Positions 16,738-25,841 are shown, counted from the stretch's first letter. The stretch is DNA of 64,000 nucleotides from Oscillospiraceae bacterium (GCA_015069095.1 SVJH01000007.1:1-64000), one strand, 5' to 3'. Notes: generated from the letters alone by a model not told the origin. A program made the numbers and translations.

Positions 16738-19359
16738 TTAGTGAGCCTCATACCAAGTACTTCCGACATTAGCGTCTACAGTAAGAGGTACGCTAAGATC
16801 TGCCGCACTTTCCATACACTTAACAAGTAGTTCTTTTACCTTTTCTACTTCGTCTTTTTTAGCTTCTATAATAAGTTCGTCATGCACCTGAAGTATGAGT
16901 TTTGATTTTAGGTTGTTTTCTTTAAGTGCTCTGTATACCTTAACCATGGCAATTTTTATAATATCTGCAGCGCTTCCCTGAATTGGTGTGTTAAACGCCA
17001 TACGCTCGCCGGCACTCCTTTGAATAAAGTTAGATGCTTTAAGTTCAGGAAGATATCTTCTTCTTCCAAAAAGTGTTTCAACATATCCTTCATTTTTTCC
17101 GTATTCAACAATGTCTGTCATATATTTTTTGATATTTGAATATTTTTCAAAATAGCCATCAATATACGATTTTGCTTCCTTTTGGCTTATAGATAAATCC
17201 TGTGCAAGTGAAAAAGCACCTTTTCCGTAAACAATGCCGAAATTAACGGCTTTTGCACGGCTTCTGTATAGCGGTGTCATTTCGTCTTTTGAAATTCCAA
17301 ATAGATTTGATGCAGTCGATGTGTGAATATCTTCGCCTTCTTTAAAAGCGTCAATCATCATTTTGTCATCTGCAATGTGTGCTAAAATTCTAAGTTCAAT
17401 CTGTGAATAGTCTGCATCAACAAGTACACAATCATCACAAGATGCAACAAACATTTTTCTAAATTCTCTTCCAAGTTCGTGTCTTATAGGAATGTTCTGA
17501 AGATTTGGTTCAGTTGAACTAATTCTTCCTGTAACAGTAACTGTTTGATTAAAAGAAGAGTGTATTTTATTATCTGACGGATTTATAACTGCCAAAAGTC
17601 CATCTGCGTAAGTAGATTTAAGTTTTGTAACACTTCTGTATTCAATAATATTCTCTATTACCTCGTGATATCCTTTAAGTTTTTCAAGAACATCAATATC
17701 AGTTGAATATCCTGTTTTTGTCTTTTTAACAACCGGAAGATTAAGTTTTTCAAAAAGTATTACACCAAGTTGTTTTGGAGATGAAATATTAAATTCCTCG
17801 CCTGAAAGTTCATAAATACTTTTTTCAAGATTTTCTATCTTGTCAGAAAGAAGTTTTCCGTATTCAATAAGTTTTTCCTTGTCAACTTTAATTCCTTCGA
17901 TTTCCATAGACGAAAGAACTTTTATAAGAGGAAGTTCAATATCATATAAAAGGAAAGACTGATTTAATTTTTTTATTTCATTTTTTTCGTATTCGTACAG
18001 TTTTTCTATTGCATAAACATCAGCACTAATAATATTTTTAAGTGTTTCTTCCTCAATGGCAGATATTTGTTTTTTGCTTTTGCCACTTCCAAGATGCGAA
18101 TTTATATCGTCAATTTCCATATCTAAAAACTCATGCGCAAGTTTGTTTATTTCGTATCCGTTTCTTGACGGATTAAGAACGTATCCTGCAACAGATGTAT
18201 CAAAATAATTATCGGAATAGTCAATGCCAAATTTGTTTAAAAATACAATATCATTTTTTATATCCGATGAAATTTTAAGTATATTTTCATCTTCAAAAAC
18301 TTTTTTTAGTTCTTCATATATATTTCCTGATAAAAACATATCGCAAATGATGTAGTTTATGCTATTTTTTGCTTTGTACGAAAGAGCATAAATCTCGCCT
18401 TCGTTTTGATATATTTTGTATATGAATTTATCTGTGATGTCAATTTTGGCATCGCTTTGTTTTATTATATCAAGTTTTATTTCTTCTTTTTCTGTTTCAA
18501 TATTAAGTCTTTTTAAAAATGTGTTAAATTCAAGATTAACAAAAAGTTTTTCAAGTTCTTTATTGTTGTATTCTTTTAAAAGCGCATCATCAAAATTTAT
18601 GTCAATAGGAACTTCTGTGTTGATTGTGGCAAGTTCTTTGCTAAGATATGCCATATCTTTGTCGTCTGTAAGTTTTTTGTTTGTAGCGCCTTTTATTTCA
18701 TCAATATGCTCGTAAACGCCTTCAATACTTCCGTACTGTGCAATAAGTGAAGTAGCCGTTTTTTCGCCAATACCTTTAACACCGGGAATATTATCTGATG
18801 CATCACCCATAAGACCTTTTACATCGATAAACTGGAGTGGGGAAACACCATAGCGTTCAAAAACTTTTTCATCGTCATATACAGTAGTTTCTGTATTTTG
18901 ACCTTTAGTGATTATAAGATGGATTTTTGTTGTTTTAGATGCAAGTTGTAAATCGTCTTTGTCGCCTGTTAAAATTAAACATTCAGTATTGTTTTTAGAG
19001 CATATATTTCCCACAGTGCCTATAATATCATCTGCTTCATAGCCTTCTTTTTCATATATTTTAATATTCATGGCCATAAGTATCTCTTTTAAAATAGGCA
19101 TCTGCATTCTAAGTTCATCAGGCATAGGCTTTCTTTGTGCTTTGTAGCCGTCATACATTTTATGGCGGAATGTAGGTGCTTTAAGGTCAAAAGCAACTGC
19201 AACATATTTTGGATTTATTTCATCAAGAGTCTTAAATAATATGTTTAAAAATCCGTATATGCCGTTTGTGTAAACGCCGTGCTTGTTTGTAAGAAGTCTG
19301 ACACCATAAAAAGCCCTGTTTATAATACTGTTTCCGTCAATAATCAAAAATTTATCCAT
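16738..19359 (-). CDS. polA: DNA polymerase I
   Basis: 873 residues with a 5'-3' exonuclease domain (1-290, including FLIIDGNSIINRAFYGVR and GVKGIGEKTA), a 3'-5' exonuclease-like domain (about 300-460) and a family A polymerase domain (about 480-873). Polymerase motif A is DADYSQIELRILAH, motif B RSRAKAVNFGIVYG and motif C QVHDELI. The middle domain lacks the DxE and other metal-binding acids of proofreading enzymes, so editing is probably lost, as in Bacillus and Thermus PolA. It repairs gaps and removes RNA primers. First gene of a unit with coaE and slt, with its own promoter. Confidence 0.97.
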   Translation of the reverse strand: MDKFLIIDGNSIINRAFYGVRLLTNKHGVYTNGIYGFLNILFKTLDEINPKYVAVAFDLKAPTFRHKMYDGYKAQRKPMPDELRMQMPILKEILMAMNIKIYEKEGYEADDIIGTVGNICSKNNTECLILTGDKDDLQLASKTTKIHLIITKGQNTETTVYDDEKVFERYGVSPLQFIDVKGLMGDASDNIPGVKGIGEKTATSLIAQYGSIEGVYEHIDEIKGATNKKLTDDKDMAYLSKELATINTEVPIDINFDDALLKEYNNKELEKLFVNLEFNTFLKRLNIETEKEEIKLDIIKQSDAKIDITDKFIYKIYQNEGEIYALSYKAKNSINYIICDMFLSGNIYEELKKVFEDENILKISSDIKNDIVFLNKFGIDYSDNYFDTSVAGYVLNPSRNGYEINKLAHEFLDMEIDDINSHLGSGKSKKQISAIEEETLKNIISADVYAIEKLYEYEKNEIKKLNQSFLLYDIELPLIKVLSSMEIEGIKVDKEKLIEYGKLLSDKIENLEKSIYELSGEEFNISSPKQLGVILFEKLNLPVVKKTKTGYSTDIDVLEKLKGYHEVIENIIEYRSVTKLKSTYADGLLAVINPSDNKIHSSFNQTVTVTGRISSTEPNLQNIPIRHELGREFRKMFVASCDDCVLVDADYSQIELRILAHIADDKMMIDAFKEGEDIHTSTASNLFGISKDEMTPLYRSRAKAVNFGIVYGKGAFSLAQDLSISQKEAKSYIDGYFEKYSNIKKYMTDIVEYGKNEGYVETLFGRRRYLPELKASNFIQRSAGERMAFNTPIQGSAADIIKIAMVKVYRALKENNLKSKLILQVHDELIIEAKKDEVEKVKELLVKCMESAADLSVPLTVDANVGSTWYEAH

Positions 19360-19392
19360 CTTAGTTTCTGCCTTTCAAAATATTACCTGTAT

Positions 19393-19421
19393 ATTATAAC
19401 TTAATATAAGTAAAAATGCAA
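19393..19421 (-). promoter_or_regulatory. Sigma-A promoter of polA-coaE-slt
   Basis: On the minus strand TTGCAT (19416-19421), 17 bp, TATAAT (19393-19398), about 30 bp before polA. Confidence 0.75.
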
Positions 19422-19430
19422 TTAAATATG

Positions 19431-19459
19431 TTGATTTTTTCAAAAAAATATGGTAATAT
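19431..19459 (+). promoter_or_regulatory. Sigma-A promoter of the MFS gene
   Basis: TTGATT (19431-19436), 17 bp, TAATAT (19454-19459), about 28 bp before the start codon. Confidence 0.65.
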
Positions 19460-19487
19460 ATATCGAAATACAACATAGGAGTAAAAA

Positions 19488-20696
19488 ATGAAATTAGGAT
19501 ACAAACATACATATTTAGCAAGTTATTTAGGATATATAACACAGGCAATTTCAATAAATTTGTTGCCTCTTTTTTTTGTGCTTTTTCAGAATAATTATAA
19601 AATATCGTTAGAACAAATAAGTATAATCATAACACTTAATTTTGCTGTGCAAATGTCGGTTGATGCCTTGTCGCCAAAAATAATCCCGAAATTTGGTGTG
19701 AGGTGTGCAGTTGTATTTGCGCATATTAGCGCATCTTTGGGGCTTGTTTTACTGTCTTTTTTGCCTAATGTATTTTTTAGTCCCTTTGTTGCAATACTTA
19801 TCTCAACATTTTTTGTATCAATAGGCGGTGGACTTACAGAGGTACTAATAAGTCCTATTGTAAATTCAATAGACGATAAAAATACATCCGATGAGAAAAA
19901 ATCGCAAAGAATGAGTCTTCTTCATTCGTTCTTTTCGTGGGGGACAGTGCTTATAGTTCTTGGTACAACAATATTTTTAAAACTTTTCGGTCTTAAAAAC
20001 TGGATATTTGTTCCGCTTATATGGGCACTAATTCCTTTTTTTAATATATTTTATTTTGGCATTGTTCAGCTTCCTTCTTCACTTGAGGAAGAAGGCGAGT
20101 TTAGCGCAAAAGGAATTTTTAAATCAAAAATGTTTATTATATTTCTGTTTTTAATGGTTTGCTCCGGTGCATCTGAAATGGGAATGGCACAGTGGTCATC
20201 ACTCTTTGCAGAAATAGGACTTGGTGTATCAAAAGAAGTAGGAGATATTTTAGGCCCGTGCTTTTTTGCGGTTTTAATGGGAACATCAAGAGCAATGTAT
20301 ACATTTTTCGGAAAGAAAATAAAACTAAAAAATGCGCTTATTTTATCATCGTTTTTGTGCGTAATATCATACGGTATTGCGGTATTTGCCAAAAACAGCG
20401 TTGTATCTTTGTTAGGATGTGCATTTTGCGGTTTTTCAGTAGGTCTTATGTGGCCGGGGATTTTAAGTCTTAGCACGCAGTACTTTAAAGAAGGTAATTC
20501 TTCTATGTTTGCATACCTTGCACTTGCAGGAGATTTAGGATGCCTTTTAGGCCCCTATGTTATAGGAAAAATTTCGGATTTTGCAATTTCAACAGGTATA
20601 GCAACACAGGTTGCACTTAAAACAGGAATGTTTGTATCGATGATATTTCCTGTGTTTATGTTTTTGCGTCTTATTTTTCTTAAAAAAGATGAATAA
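19488..20696 (+). CDS. Major facilitator superfamily transporter
   Basis: 402 residues with about twelve hydrophobic helices in two halves separated by a cytosolic stretch (SSLEEEGEFSAKGIFKSK, near residue 202). The layout is that of an MFS permease. The LHSFFSWGT segment and the SVGLMWPGILSLSTQYF segment resemble the fucose/sugar-porter-like branch seen in Clostridia, but the substrate cannot be read. spoVG follows 56 bp downstream and may be reached by readthrough. Confidence 0.85.
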   Translation: MKLGYKHTYLASYLGYITQAISINLLPLFFVLFQNNYKISLEQISIIITLNFAVQMSVDALSPKIIPKFGVRCAVVFAHISASLGLVLLSFLPNVFFSPFVAILISTFFVSIGGGLTEVLISPIVNSIDDKNTSDEKKSQRMSLLHSFFSWGTVLIVLGTTIFLKLFGLKNWIFVPLIWALIPFFNIFYFGIVQLPSSLEEEGEFSAKGIFKSKMFIIFLFLMVCSGASEMGMAQWSSLFAEIGLGVSKEVGDILGPCFFAVLMGTSRAMYTFFGKKIKLKNALILSSFLCVISYGIAVFAKNSVVSLLGCAFCGFSVGLMWPGILSLSTQYFKEGNSSMFAYLALAGDLGCLLGPYVIGKISDFAISTGIATQVALKTGMFVSMIFPVFMFLRLIFLKKDE

Positions 20697-20752
20697 TTTA
20701 GAAAAAAATGAAAATAATAACTGTGAAACTTAAATTTCAGGAGGTATTCACA

Positions 20753-21043
20753 GTGGAAATTACAGATATCAGAATCAGACAAATTGCTCAGGAAGGAAAA
20801 ATGAAGGCGGTTGTATCGGTAACGTTTGATAACGCGTTTGTAGTGCACGATATTAAAATAATAGAAGGTGTCGACAAACTCTTTATTGCAATGCCAAGCA
20901 GAAAAACGCCGGAAAACGAATATAAGGACATTGCACATCCAATAAATATGGAAATGCGCGAACTTTTACAGCAAAGAATAATTGATAAATATGAAAGTAC
21001 AATCTTGCAAGAAGAACTTTCTGCAATAGATATAGTAAGTTAA
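20753..21043 (+). CDS. spoVG: SpoVG, septation/RNA-binding regulator
   Basis: The 96-residue protein starts at a GTG after AGGAGG and matches SpoVG throughout: [57 protein letters not shown]. SpoVG is a small nucleic-acid-binding regulator that affects asymmetric septation in sporulating Bacillus and RNA turnover in other Firmicutes. A longer reading frame from 20708 exists, but the GTG has the ribosome-binding site and fits family length. It ends at a strong terminator. Confidence 0.95.
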   Translation: MEITDIRIRQIAQEGKMKAVVSVTFDNAFVVHDIKIIEGVDKLFIAMPSRKTPENEYKDIAHPINMEMRELLQQRIIDKYESTILQEELSAIDIVS

Positions 21044-21050
21044 AAAATAT

Positions 21051-21082
21051 AAAAAATCCCTTTTTAAAAAAGGGATTTTTTT
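21051..21082 (+). terminator. Intrinsic terminator after spoVG
   Basis: AAAAAATCCCTTTTT pairing with AAAAAAGGGATTTTTT. Confidence 0.85.
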
Positions 21083-21083
21083 G

Positions 21084-21112
21084 TTGATTTTTTTAAAGTA
21101 AAGTATTATAAT
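21084..21112 (+). promoter_or_regulatory. Sigma-A promoter of the cobalamin-riboswitch operon
   Basis: TTGATT (21084-21089), 17 bp, TATAAT (21107-21112). Transcription would start near 21119, just before the riboswitch. Confidence 0.8.
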
Positions 21113-21124
21113 ATGTGTATCACA

Positions 21125-21320
21125 CAAAGTGTCGGTTATATTGTAATGATATAACAGGTGAAAAGGGAATGAGGTGCGAATCCTCTGCGGTTAACAGTCG
21201 CTGTATGTACCGAAGTTTTAATGCTTGTCGGTGAAAGCCGGTCATTGGGAAACTGAGAAGGCAAAGTATTAAAATGCAAGAATTTCTTATATGGTATAAG
21301 TCAGAAGACCTGCTTTGATG
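21125..21320 (+). ncRNA. Cobalamin (adenosylcobalamin-class) riboswitch
   Basis: Conserved elements occur in the right order: GGTGAAAAGGGAATGAGGTG near 21159-21178, CGAATCCTCTGCGGT, the CGCTGTAT junction, GTCATTGGGAAACTGAGAAGGC near 21241-21262, and the B12 box AGTCAGAAGACCTGC at 21299-21313. Such riboswitches turn off B12 synthesis or uptake genes when the vitamin is abundant. It controls the two-gene operon at 21542-24630 and has hairpins downstream that can serve as expression platform. Limits are approximate. Confidence 0.95.
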
Positions 21321-21364
21321 CTATTTCGCAAGTGCATATGCATAGGAATAGTAGTATCACATGG

Positions 21365-21394
21365 CATCAAAATATATTTTTGATGTTTTGTTTG
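21365..21394 (+). terminator. Candidate switchable terminator below the riboswitch
   Basis: CATCAAAA-TATAT-TTTTGATG is followed by TTTTGTTTG. Its 5' arm can instead pair with TTTGATGC at 21314-21321, right after the B12 box, which gives two exclusive structures. Confidence 0.45.
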
Positions 21395-21428
21395 CTATGT
21401 AGATTTGTGATAATCACAGAAAAACTCT

Positions 21429-21462
21429 GCTGTGGTAATTTTAAAATTACCGCAGCTTTTTT
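21429..21462 (+). terminator. Strong terminator between riboswitch and operon
   Basis: GCTGTGGTAATTTT pairs with AAAATTACCGCAGC (one G-U) and is followed by six T residues. It stands about 80 bp before the first start codon, as expected for a riboswitch-controlled transcription stop. Confidence 0.85.
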
Positions 21463-21541
21463 ATTGCTTCGGTATTTTGGAAAGGAGAAGATATTACACA
21501 AATCTTAAATACAACAAAAAATACACAAAGGAGTAATAAAA

Positions 21542-23959
21542 ATGAAATTAAAAAAAGTATTATCAGTAGTTTTAAGTATTTTTATAATACTTACAAGTAT
21601 GTATGTACCGACATTTGCACAAGGAAATGAAGTTTTACCGCAAGTACAGATTCTTCATAATATCGCAGAAAAATACTCTGAAACAGGCGTATTAAATGAC
21701 GGCAATATGCATTGGTTTATAGCGGATTTTGCATCTTACAATCAGTTGTATCCTGAAAGTACAAAAAAACTTTCAGACAGTGAAAAACAAAAGTGCGTTG
21801 ACAAAATTATTGAAGAAGTTTCTGTGTCAAATGACGTAATTTATATTTCAAAATCAATAATTGCCCTTCGCGCTCTTGGTTATGATGCAAAAGATTTAAC
21901 AACGAGCGGATTTGAGAAAATTGACGCAGTAAAAAAAATTACCGATCTTATTGATGCACAAAGCAGCTCACTTGACAACGTGTATACACTTCCTTGGGTA
22001 ATTGTAGCACTTTGGCAGAGCGATGATTATGCAAATTCAATTCAGTTAAATTATGTAATAAATAAAGCGATTGAATTAAAAAGTCAGTGGCAAAATACAG
22101 ATTGGGGAACAGACGCTGCGACATTTATGATTTTTGCACTTTCTCCATATTATAACACAAACGATATAGTAAAAAATGCTGTAAATGAAACAATTCCGAT
22201 TATAAATGATTTTCAGGGTGATGACGGGCTTATTTGCACAAGTTTTTTTGGCGAGCTTACTCCAAGTGCTGAGTCGACAGGCCTTGCAATTGCAGCATAC
22301 TCCTCAATTGGAATTGATTCTTCGCTTGTTAAAAAAGAAAATGGAAAAAATCTTATAGAAGGACTTATAAGTAAGGCAACAGATAGTTTTGACTCTTTTA
22401 ATCCAACAACAAATTCGTTTGCTACCGAGCAGGGATTTAGAGGTCTTATTGCATACGAATTATATAAAAATAATCCGGGAAAAAGATTATACGATTTTTC
22501 TGCAAATTCATTAAATCCTGCTGCAGCCACATGGGCAGAGTATTGTCCGGTTGAGTTTAATGTAACACCTGATAGCGCGACTGTTACAATAGAAGGATAT
22601 GATGAAGTTTCACATAATAAATACGATTTGCCATCAGGCACATATTCTTATACAGTTTCAAAAAACAATTACCAAACAAAAAGCGGAACATTTGAAATAA
22701 GCGAAGAAGAACAAACAAATCACATAAAAAAACAAATTGACGTTACATTAAATAAAAAATCTTCTTCAGACAGCAGAATAAAAGTAAATTTAAAAGTAAT
22801 GGTACATAATGAAGATGAATGTAATAACTTATATACATATAAAAGAAACAGTGATGATTACGAGGCTATTGTAAACGAAACAGTGCGTGTAAATAAAGGC
22901 GAAAATGTACTTGATATATTACTTGAAATTTTAGACGATAATAACATTGATTACGAAGAAAACGATGGTTATGTTTCGTCAATAGATAACGTAAGCGCAT
23001 TTGACCACGGATTAAATTCCGGCTGGATGTTTACAGTAAACGGATTTCATAAAAATACACCTGCTTCAGAGACTGTTTTAAGAGCAAATTCAAATATCGT
23101 ATGGTTTTACACTGACAATTACATGTCAGAGCAGGGAGGTGAAGGTTTTACAGGAGGAATAGTTGAAACAACAAAATTTAAAGTAAGTTTTGTATCATTT
23201 ACTGATAATGATCCATTACCTTGCACAGTTGAAAGAAGTGATACTGTTAAAGAGCCTGAAACACCTATAAAAGAAGGATATATTTTTGAAGGCTGGTATA
23301 AGGATGAAAAATTTAACGAAAAATATGATTTTAATTTAGGAGTTAAATCAGATTTAACACTTTATGCAAAATGGACTAAAGAAATCATATCGCCGTTTAC
23401 AGATACAGTTGGACATAAAAATGAAGATGCAATAAAAAATTTGCATCATGATGGCATAATAAGCGGAAAATCAGAAACAGTCTTTGATCCTGATGGGTTT
23501 ATGACAAGGGCAGAATTTGCGACAATTATAGTTAAAGCACTTTCAATTGATACAGATAAAACATCACAATTTGATGACGTTTTACCTTCCGATTGGTATT
23601 ATAACTACATAAATATAGCATCATACTACTCAATTATAAAAGGCGTTGGTAATAATAAGTTTAATCCAAACGGTCTTATAACGCGTGGTCAAGCGATTAC
23701 AATGATAGAAAGAGCAGCCCGTCTTTACGGACTTAACACAAAATTAGACGATGCATATTCTCAGATAATTCTTGCTCAGTTTACGGATTATAAAGATATT
23801 CCGGACTGGTCATATAATGCTTTTGCTTACTGCATAGATTCAAAAATTCTGTCTGATGAATTGATTGAATTAAAACCTTTCGAATGTGTAACAAGAGCAG
23901 AAATTGCACAAATTGTATATAATCTTGTAAATCAGGCAAAATCAATAAAGGTGAGATAA
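21542..23959 (+). CDS. Intrinsic-factor-like, SLH-anchored putative cobalamin-binding protein
   Basis: 805 residues. In order: signal peptide 1-26; alpha/alpha-toroid of the prenyltransferase/squalene-cyclase-repeat type (about 30-330, with TDAATFMIFALSPYY, STGLAIAAYSSIGID and FATEQGFRGLIAYELY); PEGA-like beta domain (336-404); DUF4430/transcobalamin-C-like domain (about 412-527, including ENVLDILLEILDDNN and GLNSGWMFTVNGFHKN); InlB-type B repeat (545-612, EGYIFEGWYKDEKF); three SLH repeats (616-800). Intrinsic factor and transcobalamin bind B12 between an alpha-toroid and a DUF4430-like beta domain. No cyclase acid motif is visible. The riboswitch supports B12 capture at the cell wall. Binding itself is inferred. 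Confidence 0.85.
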   Translation: MKLKKVLSVVLSIFIILTSMYVPTFAQGNEVLPQVQILHNIAEKYSETGVLNDGNMHWFIADFASYNQLYPESTKKLSDSEKQKCVDKIIEEVSVSNDVIYISKSIIALRALGYDAKDLTTSGFEKIDAVKKITDLIDAQSSSLDNVYTLPWVIVALWQSDDYANSIQLNYVINKAIELKSQWQNTDWGTDAATFMIFALSPYYNTNDIVKNAVNETIPIINDFQGDDGLICTSFFGELTPSAESTGLAIAAYSSIGIDSSLVKKENGKNLIEGLISKATDSFDSFNPTTNSFATEQGFRGLIAYELYKNNPGKRLYDFSANSLNPAAATWAEYCPVEFNVTPDSATVTIEGYDEVSHNKYDLPSGTYSYTVSKNNYQTKSGTFEISEEEQTNHIKKQIDVTLNKKSSSDSRIKVNLKVMVHNEDECNNLYTYKRNSDDYEAIVNETVRVNKGENVLDILLEILDDNNIDYEENDGYVSSIDNVSAFDHGLNSGWMFTVNGFHKNTPASETVLRANSNIVWFYTDNYMSEQGGEGFTGGIVETTKFKVSFVSFTDNDPLPCTVERSDTVKEPETPIKEGYIFEGWYKDEKFNEKYDFNLGVKSDLTLYAKWTKEIISPFTDTVGHKNEDAIKNLHHDGIISGKSETVFDPDGFMTRAEFATIIVKALSIDTDKTSQFDDVLPSDWYYNYINIASYYSIIKGVGNNKFNPNGLITRGQAITMIERAARLYGLNTKLDDAYSQIILAQFTDYKDIPDWSYNAFAYCIDSKILSDELIELKPFECVTRAEIAQIVYNLVNQAKSIKVR

Positions 23960-24630
23960 TGAAAAAACATTTAAAAAAAATATTAGGTTTTTTATTTGTT
24001 GCACTTGTACTTGTATTTGCGTATTTTTCACAGCCTGATGTTTCAAATGACAAAAGTGTAAAAGTAAATGAAGTTATAAGTTATAACGAAAATGAAAAAG
24101 GCATAACAACTGATGAAACTACAACTGAAAATATTTTGGAAAATACAGATAATGTACAAACTCAAAAAGAAACAGAAAAACCTAATGATGAAATTGAAGA
24201 AGAGATAAAAAAAGAACCTGAAGTTACATATGACGAAGACCTAAAATGTTCTGTTGTTGTAAGATGTGATACAATACTTAAAAAGCCTGAACTTTTGAAA
24301 GAAGAAAAAAGAGAGTTTGTTCCAAAAGACGGTATAATATACAGTGCCCAAAATGTTATCTTTTATGATGGGGAAAGTGCTTTTAATGTTTTATCAAGAG
24401 AAATGAAAAGAAATAAAATACATTTTGAGTTTAACATTACACCTGTATATAACACGGCATATATTGAAGGAATAGCAAATATATATGAATTTGATTGCGG
24501 AGAACTTTCGGGATGGTTGTATAAAGTAAACAATGTATTTCCCGGCGTTGGCTCATCGCAGTATATATTGAAAAATAATGATAAAATAGAATTTATATAT
24601 ACTTGTGATATGGGAAATGACATAAAATAG
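23959..24630 (+). CDS. Membrane-anchored DUF4430 (transcobalamin-C-like) protein
   Basis: 223 residues: an uncleaved signal-anchor or signal peptide (about 8-23), an acidic Thr/Glu/Lys-rich linker (24-95) and one DUF4430 domain (about 96-220: DGESAFNVLSREMKRN, then CGELSGWLYKVNNVFPGVGSSQYIL and DKIEFIYTCD). Its ATG shares one base with the stop of the upstream gene (TAATG), so translation is coupled. It probably sits nearer to the membrane than the SLH protein and may pass cobalamin on to an importer. No ABC importer is in the window. Confidence 0.8.
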   Translation: MKKHLKKILGFLFVALVLVFAYFSQPDVSNDKSVKVNEVISYNENEKGITTDETTTENILENTDNVQTQKETEKPNDEIEEEIKKEPEVTYDEDLKCSVVVRCDTILKKPELLKEEKREFVPKDGIIYSAQNVIFYDGESAFNVLSREMKRNKIHFEFNITPVYNTAYIEGIANIYEFDCGELSGWLYKVNNVFPGVGSSQYILKNNDKIEFIYTCDMGNDIK

Positions 24631-24658
24631 AAAAACCTGCCTTTTGGCAGGTTTTTTT
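24631..24658. terminator. Bidirectional terminator
   Basis: AAAACCTGCC-TTTT-GGCAGGTTTT between the convergent DUF4430 and C39-like peptidase genes. Confidence 0.85.
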
Positions 24659-25718
24659 AATATGTATCTATTGCTTCTAAAAATACAAAATCAGAAATTG
24701 AAAATCCCATTTTTGCAGGATATGTTTCTTCAAACTCAATATATTCATATGGATTTTCTGTTTCGTATTGTCCGTAATTGTACGGAACAGGATCGTTAAA
24801 ATAAATTGTATCATCTTCATATGCAACAGCAACTATTGTATGAGGTTTACCTTCAAAACGCACCATAACGCCTTCGGGGTGTTTATCAAGCGCCTCTTTT
24901 ATAGCAGCAATTGCAACAGTGTCGTCTTTTTCTTCATTTTCAATATACGTTGCATATCCGTCTTTAAATTCTTTAAAATACAAAGAATCACTATCTATTG
25001 CCTTTCCAAATTTTACTCCGAATTTTTCGACAATAGGGTAGTGGTAGCAAAATGCACCATCGCCACACATTTCTTCATTGACAGCTGCTACATCGTTTGG
25101 GGTAACATCGCCAACAATATCATTTAATATCATAGCATAACACATTACCCAACAGTACGAAGAACCGCAATTTGGAAGTTGCCATTGTTCATCATTTTGA
25201 AAATAAAATGTATGATTTTTTTCTATCTCTTTATCATCATTTTTATCTGATATAATCTGAGATTTTTTGCTTACATAGTCATCACTGTCATCAGTTGTAA
25301 GTTCAACACGTTTTTTCTTTTCATTCCATTTTACCTGTGCATCAAATATTTCTGCAATCGAGCGAAGCGGAATGTAAGTTGAACCGTCAACAATCATAGG
25401 CGGAACATCCATTTTTTTATCTGTCATTCCACTATCTGTCATTGTTATAACATAGGGACTATCAATTCTTAAAACAACATCTTTTTTATTTGATGAAAGG
25501 GTAATTGTTTTACTTGTATCATCCCAGTTTAAATCGTAATCAAACAGTTGGGTAAACGACCTTAAATGAATCATTGTTCGTCCATCAACTATAATAGGTT
25601 CATTTTTGAAGTATACTTTATCACCATTTAAAGTTACTGAAATATTGCCTTCTGCATTTGCACCAAAAGGACTCATAATAAGTATGGCACAAAGCAATAG
25701 TGAACATATTTTTCTCAT
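24657..25718 (-). CDS. Secreted C39-like cysteine peptidase with stalk (copper-amine-oxidase N-like) domain
   Basis: 353 residues: signal peptide (1-22), a copper-amine-oxidase N-terminal-like stalk domain (about 25-142, two PIIVDGRTMIHLRSF / PMIVDGSTYIPLRSI modules), a short charged linker, then a papain-like C39_2 domain (about 168-350). Likely catalytic residues are C189 in SSYCWVMCYAMIL, H293 in KPHTIVAVAY and D309 in YFNDP. The stalk module is common in secreted clostridial proteins and is thought to hold the partner domain near the wall. The substrate is unknown. The gene is single and convergent with the cobalamin-binding operon. Confidence 0.82.
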   Translation of the reverse strand: MRKICSLLLCAILIMSPFGANAEGNISVTLNGDKVYFKNEPIIVDGRTMIHLRSFTQLFDYDLNWDDTSKTITLSSNKKDVVLRIDSPYVITMTDSGMTDKKMDVPPMIVDGSTYIPLRSIAEIFDAQVKWNEKKKRVELTTDDSDDYVSKKSQIISDKNDDKEIEKNHTFYFQNDEQWQLPNCGSSYCWVMCYAMILNDIVGDVTPNDVAAVNEEMCGDGAFCYHYPIVEKFGVKFGKAIDSDSLYFKEFKDGYATYIENEEKDDTVAIAAIKEALDKHPEGVMVRFEGKPHTIVAVAYEDDTIYFNDPVPYNYGQYETENPYEYIEFEETYPAKMGFSISDFVFLEAIDTY

Positions 25719-25812
25719 AAATCACCTCGAAAATATAAAACTCTATTATAATCCTAACACAAAATGCATACTAATTCGACAAATATTCGCATAATGTAAC
25801 AAAAAAGAAATA

Positions 25813-25841
25813 TTGACATTCCATTTTTGCTGTGTTATCTT
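25813..25841 (+). promoter_or_regulatory. Sigma-A promoter of the GH78 gene
   Basis: TTGACA (25813-25818), 17 bp, TATCTT (25836-25841), about 34 bp before the GTG start. Confidence 0.7.

Noticed and set aside
21407-21421. TGTGATAATCACA palindrome resembling a CRP site
   Set aside because: CRP-type control is not expected for this organism at this place; it lies inside the riboswitch leader and is better explained as RNA structure or chance.
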